DNA from: Actinobacteria bacterium UBA4719
GTDB lineage: Bacteria; Actinomycetota; Actinomycetes; Actinomycetales; Dermatophilaceae
Direction of reading: 5' to 3'
DNA: 7,825 nt
NCBI GenBank assembly: GCA_002404345.1
Contig: DHJN01000017.1
Span: 56,468-64,292, forward strand
A program made the translations under genes and the position numbers. Positions 5,701 through 7,825 of this stretch are shown here, in pieces. The notes below the pieces were generated by a model, which was not told the DNA's origin, searched no databases, and was given only the letters and a program-made list of their open reading frames with translations. Position 1 is the first letter of the stretch. Every line of letters begins with the position of its first letter.

Positions 5701-5844
5701 ATGCAGCTCACCGCGTGCCTTGCCGGCGCACTTGACCGCGAGGAGCCGTGGGGCGTCTGGGGCGGTGAGCTCTTCGTCCGCGGGGCGATCGTCGCCAGCA
5801 AGCGTCCCCGTGGACGTCCGCGTAAGGATCCGTGGGCCGCGTGA
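5701..5844 (+). pseudogene. whiB7: WhiB7-type regulator, internally shortened (47 residues)
   Basis: The C-terminal half is typical WhiB7: CLAGALDREEPWGVWGGELF (6-25), with the G-V-W-G-G turn at 18-22, then the AT-hook KRPRGRPRK (34-42, core RGRP). WhiB7 activates antibiotic-resistance genes with the primary sigma factor, using a [4Fe-4S] cluster held by four cysteines. Only one is present here (C6, equivalent to the last ligand). The expected first cysteine, the acidic-LWF segment and the CxxC pair are missing, and no upstream frame contains them. Family members are about twice as long (M. tuberculosis WhiB7 is about 90 residues). The ribosome-binding site and ATG look native, so MQLTA probably represents the true N-terminus joined in frame to C6 by a deletion of roughly 40-50 codons. 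A cluster-based activator role is unlikely; a truncated DNA-binding peptide or an assembly deletion are alternatives. Confidence 0.8.
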
Positions 5845-5950
5845 TACTGACAGCTCACAGGTTCTTTCTCACGGTCGGCGCGCGTGCTACACCAGGCGTC
5901 CGCACCTTCCCCGATCCTGTTCAAAGCTTTTGTTTGCAAGGAGTTCCACC

Positions 5951-6094
5951 ATGTATTCACGACAGAACGACATGCTCGCCCGAGCTCGAATGGCTGATTT
6001 CGCACGTGCTTCGGAGCCACGGGTCAAAAGCCGCAGTTCGCTGCGGATCATCCTCGACGCTCGTCGGGCGCGTCGGCAGAGCCCTGCAGGGTGA
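5951..6094 (+). CDS. Small basic protein of unknown function (47 residues)
   Basis: AAGGAG (5938-5943) lies 7 bases before the ATG, an ideal spacing, and codon third positions are GC-rich. The product has no cysteine, signal peptide or membrane segment. It is rich in Arg and Ala, with likely amphipathic helices around residues 3-20 and 28-44; basic clusters include RARMADFARA (11-20) and DARRARRQ (36-43). No family is recognised with confidence. It lies 106 bp after whiB7 on the same strand and may share its transcript; no separate promoter was identified. A perfect 6-bp stem with a TTCG loop (6031-6046) lies inside the coding sequence. The ribosome-binding site is the main evidence that the gene is real. 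Confidence 0.6.
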   Translation: MYSRQNDMLARARMADFARASEPRVKSRSSLRIILDARRARRQSPAG

Positions 6095-6204
6095 GGTCAG
6101 GGGCGTCGCGACTCGTCGTCCATGCGTCGCGGATCGATCCCGGCGACACGCGCCGCGAACCCGCTCGCCACCAGCACTGCGCGCACCAGGGCGATGCGTT
6201 CAGA

Positions 6205-6234
6205 GTGACGGGTTACCGACGCGGGGCCTACAGT
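6205..6234 (+). promoter_or_regulatory. Promoter for the phosphodiesterase gene (leaderless)
   Basis: GTGACG (6205-6210) and TACAGT (6229-6234) are separated by 18 bases and resemble -35 and -10 elements of the primary sigma factor. The GTG at 6243 lies 8 bases after the -10, where transcription would begin. No Shine-Dalgarno site precedes the GTG, which supports leaderless translation. Confidence 0.45.
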
Positions 6235-6242
6235 CGTCTGTT

Positions 6243-7793
6243 GTGAGCTCTCCCTCCGCGGCGCAAGCGTCGGCCCGACGTGAGGCCGTTATCGCAGCGC
6301 TGACCTTGCCCGACCTTGCGTCCATCGTCGATCTCGTTGTCTGGGTCGAGGTCGATCCGGACGGTTTCTCAGCCGCTCGTCCGGTGGCGATGGCTGCCAG
6401 CCACGTCGGACGGGTGCGACTTCACCTCGACGGACCTCATGAGGTCCTCGAGGGGCTGGACCCGATAGCCAGCGAGGACCCGATGGCTTTCCTGCCCTAC
6501 GACCGTGAGTGCGCCAGCCCGGGACCGCGCAGCTCTCGGCAGAACTCCTATCCGTATGCCGCGTCGCGGATCCTCTCGCTGTTCGCTGACCCGACCCGCA
6601 GCCCGGACGTCGCCGTCATGCACTCGCCTCGCCACTTCTTCCCTGAGCAGGGCGGCCATGTGGGCGAACACGGCTCACTCGATGTGATCCAGTCACGGGC
6701 GCCATTGTTGTTGTCCGGCAAGGGAGTTGCGACGCGGGGAATCGTGGACGCACACGCCAGGCTCGTCGATATATGCCCCACTCTGGCCGCGTTGGCCGGT
6801 GTCCCCGACGGCGACCTGCGCGACGCCGGAGGTGACCCACTTGACGGAGGAATGCTCACGGCATACCTCGGTACTGAGGCGTTGGCGGAACCCAAGGTGA
6901 TTGGCATCCTTTGGGATGGCGCACACTGCGGCGAGCTGCTGCACCTGGCCGAGTCCGGCGAGCTGCCCGGTATCGCCCGGCTCATCGACAACGGCGTGGC
7001 ATTGCACGGCGGAGCGGTGGCGCAGTTCCCGAGCATCACCCTGACCAACCACACGTCGATCCTGACCGGTCTTGGACCGGGCCGGCATGGGGTCATGGGA
7101 AACGTCTTCTTTGACCGGGCGACTGGTGAACGCGTAGTGGCCAACAACTCCTCCACCTGGCATCGCAGCGCCGAGTGGTTGCGCCCGGCCGTCCGAACGG
7201 TGTTCGAGATGGTCAACAGTGTTGTTCCACAGCGGAGCTCACCGCGGACTGCCTGCGTCAACGAGGCAGTCGATCGTGGCGCTGACTACTCGACGATGGC
7301 GATCATCAGGGGCAGTGGCAGCTCTTCAGGGGCGGCCGGCCTGGGTGACCTGCTGCCGGATGCACACACCTCGGTCCATGTGCACGACAAGGCCCACCTC
7401 GACGACTCCTACTTCTCCTGGGCCACTCAGGTCGACGATCTCGGGCTGGAGCAGATGCGGCAGCTGTGGGCGAGCCCAGAGTCGGCACCCACCCTGACGT
7501 GGTGGGCCAGCGTCGTCAGCGACGCGGGACATCACGCCGGCGGCCCGCGCACCGACATCGCGCGTGACTCGCTGCGCGACTCCGACTCGCGGCTGGTGTC
7601 TTTCCTGGAGCACCTTGATGGGCTCGGGTTTACCGACCAGGTGACGTTCCTGCTCACCGCCGACCACGGTTTCGAAGGATCGGACCCCACGGTGACCGGC
7701 TCGTGGCGACCGGCCCTCGAGGGTCTCGGGATACCGTTCCGTGACGAGGGCCCCGGGTTCATCTACCTTCTGCCAGACCCCGACCAAACCTAG
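6243..7793 (+). CDS. Alkaline-phosphatase-superfamily phosphodiesterase/nucleotide pyrophosphatase with permuted domain order
   Basis: A 516-residue protein. The C-terminal half carries the start and middle of a type I phosphodiesterase/nucleotide pyrophosphatase core: metal Asp D225 in GILWDGAH (221-228), nucleophile T266 in FPSITLTNHTSILTG (262-276), D427/H431 in SDAGHHAGGP (426-435) and D474/H475 in LTADHGFEG (471-479). The chain ends about 40 residues later, without the usual final segment. That segment seems to be at the N-terminus: FPEQGGHVGEHGSL (133-146) with H139/H143, then RAPLLLSGKGV (152-162) and DICPTLAALAGVP (176-188). It would hydrolyse phosphodiester or phosphoanhydride bonds with two metal ions; the substrate is unknown. 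No signal peptide or membrane segment is seen. The GTG at 6243 is chosen because a promoter ends just before it; the frame is open from 5832, but that part overlaps other genes and lacks protein-like sequence. Confidence 0.8.
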   Translation: MSSPSAAQASARREAVIAALTLPDLASIVDLVVWVEVDPDGFSAARPVAMAASHVGRVRLHLDGPHEVLEGLDPIASEDPMAFLPYDRECASPGPRSSRQNSYPYAASRILSLFADPTRSPDVAVMHSPRHFFPEQGGHVGEHGSLDVIQSRAPLLLSGKGVATRGIVDAHARLVDICPTLAALAGVPDGDLRDAGGDPLDGGMLTAYLGTEALAEPKVIGILWDGAHCGELLHLAESGELPGIARLIDNGVALHGGAVAQFPSITLTNHTSILTGLGPGRHGVMGNVFFDRATGERVVANNSSTWHRSAEWLRPAVRTVFEMVNSVVPQRSSPRTACVNEAVDRGADYSTMAIIRGSGSSSGAAGLGDLLPDAHTSVHVHDKAHLDDSYFSWATQVDDLGLEQMRQLWASPESAPTLTWWASVVSDAGHHAGGPRTDIARDSLRDSDSRLVSFLEHLDGLGFTDQVTFLLTADHGFEGSDPTVTGSWRPALEGLGIPFRDEGPGFIYLLPDPDQT

Positions 7794-7825
7794 GGACGGT
7801 GTTGGGTTTCGTTGCCAAACCTAGG
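7784..7825 (+). repeat. 11-bp direct repeat after the phosphodiesterase gene (possible terminator part)
   Basis: CCAAACCTAGG occurs at 7784-7794 and 7815-7825, with the second copy ending at the window edge. GGGTTT (7804-7809) between them can pair with the AAACC(T) of either copy, giving a weak hairpin. The first copy contains the TAG stop. Whether this is a terminator or the start of a longer repeat cannot be seen from here. Confidence 0.5.

Noticed and set aside
6031..6046. Perfect 6-bp stem with a TTCG loop as a terminator
   Set aside because: It lies inside the small gene's coding sequence, has no T-tract, and the loop is closed by G-C rather than the extra-stable C-G pair.
5832..6242. 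N-terminal extension of the phosphodiesterase frame
   Set aside because: It overlaps the whiB7 end and the small gene, shows no protein-like conservation, and a promoter ends right before the GTG at 6243.

Overview
The window looks like chromosomal DNA from a high-GC Gram-positive bacterium (Actinomycetota). Codons end mostly in G or C, GTG starts are common, and the gene set nudC – F420-type PPOX protein – mycoredoxin – uvrD2 – whiB7 is typical of actinomycetes. From memory, nudC, mrx1, uvrD2 and whiB7 also lie together in Mycobacterium tuberculosis (around Rv3197A–Rv3199c). Placement in Micrococcales (Intrasporangiaceae-like) is a guess.

Layout, left to right. A macrolide-phosphotransferase-like protein lies on the minus strand (35-1117); its 3' end carries two short tandem repeats, and the substitution between copies of one repeat creates its stop codon. 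It diverges from nudC (1159-2076, NAD+ diphosphatase); both GTG starts sit 6-7 bases after a -10-like hexamer, suggesting leaderless mRNAs. An Rv1155-like F420-binding PPOX protein follows (2178-2609). It converges, across a hairpin, on a mycoredoxin gene (2644-2907, minus) that has a textbook SigR/SigH-type promoter (GGGAAC-N18-GTT). The large uvrD2 helicase gene, with tetracysteine and HRDC parts, runs 3015-5240.

Downstream is a whiB7-type control region: a leader reading frame with its own ribosome-binding site (5384-5680), overlapping alternative hairpins, an intrinsic terminator acting as an attenuator (5585-5619) and a near-perfect Shine-Dalgarno site. The WhiB7 reading frame it serves (5701-5844) codes for only 47 residues. 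The C-terminal half (GVWGG turn, AT-hook) is intact, but three of the four expected cluster cysteines are absent. This looks like an internal in-frame deletion in an otherwise complete regulatory locus. A 47-residue basic protein of unknown function follows (5951-6094). The last gene (6243-7793) is an alkaline-phosphatase-superfamily phosphodiesterase whose conserved segments appear in circularly permuted order.

Together the genes fit a stress and maintenance neighbourhood: NAD(H) turnover, thiol redox, DNA unwinding, F420 chemistry and ribosome-antibiotic response. The main points for a second look are the shortened whiB7 behind an intact attenuator, the permuted phosphodiesterase, the SigR-type promoter of mrx1, and the non-canonical catalytic residues of the phosphotransferase. 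No tRNA, rRNA, insertion sequence or CRISPR array was seen, and every stretch over 300 bases holds a gene or the whiB7 leader.
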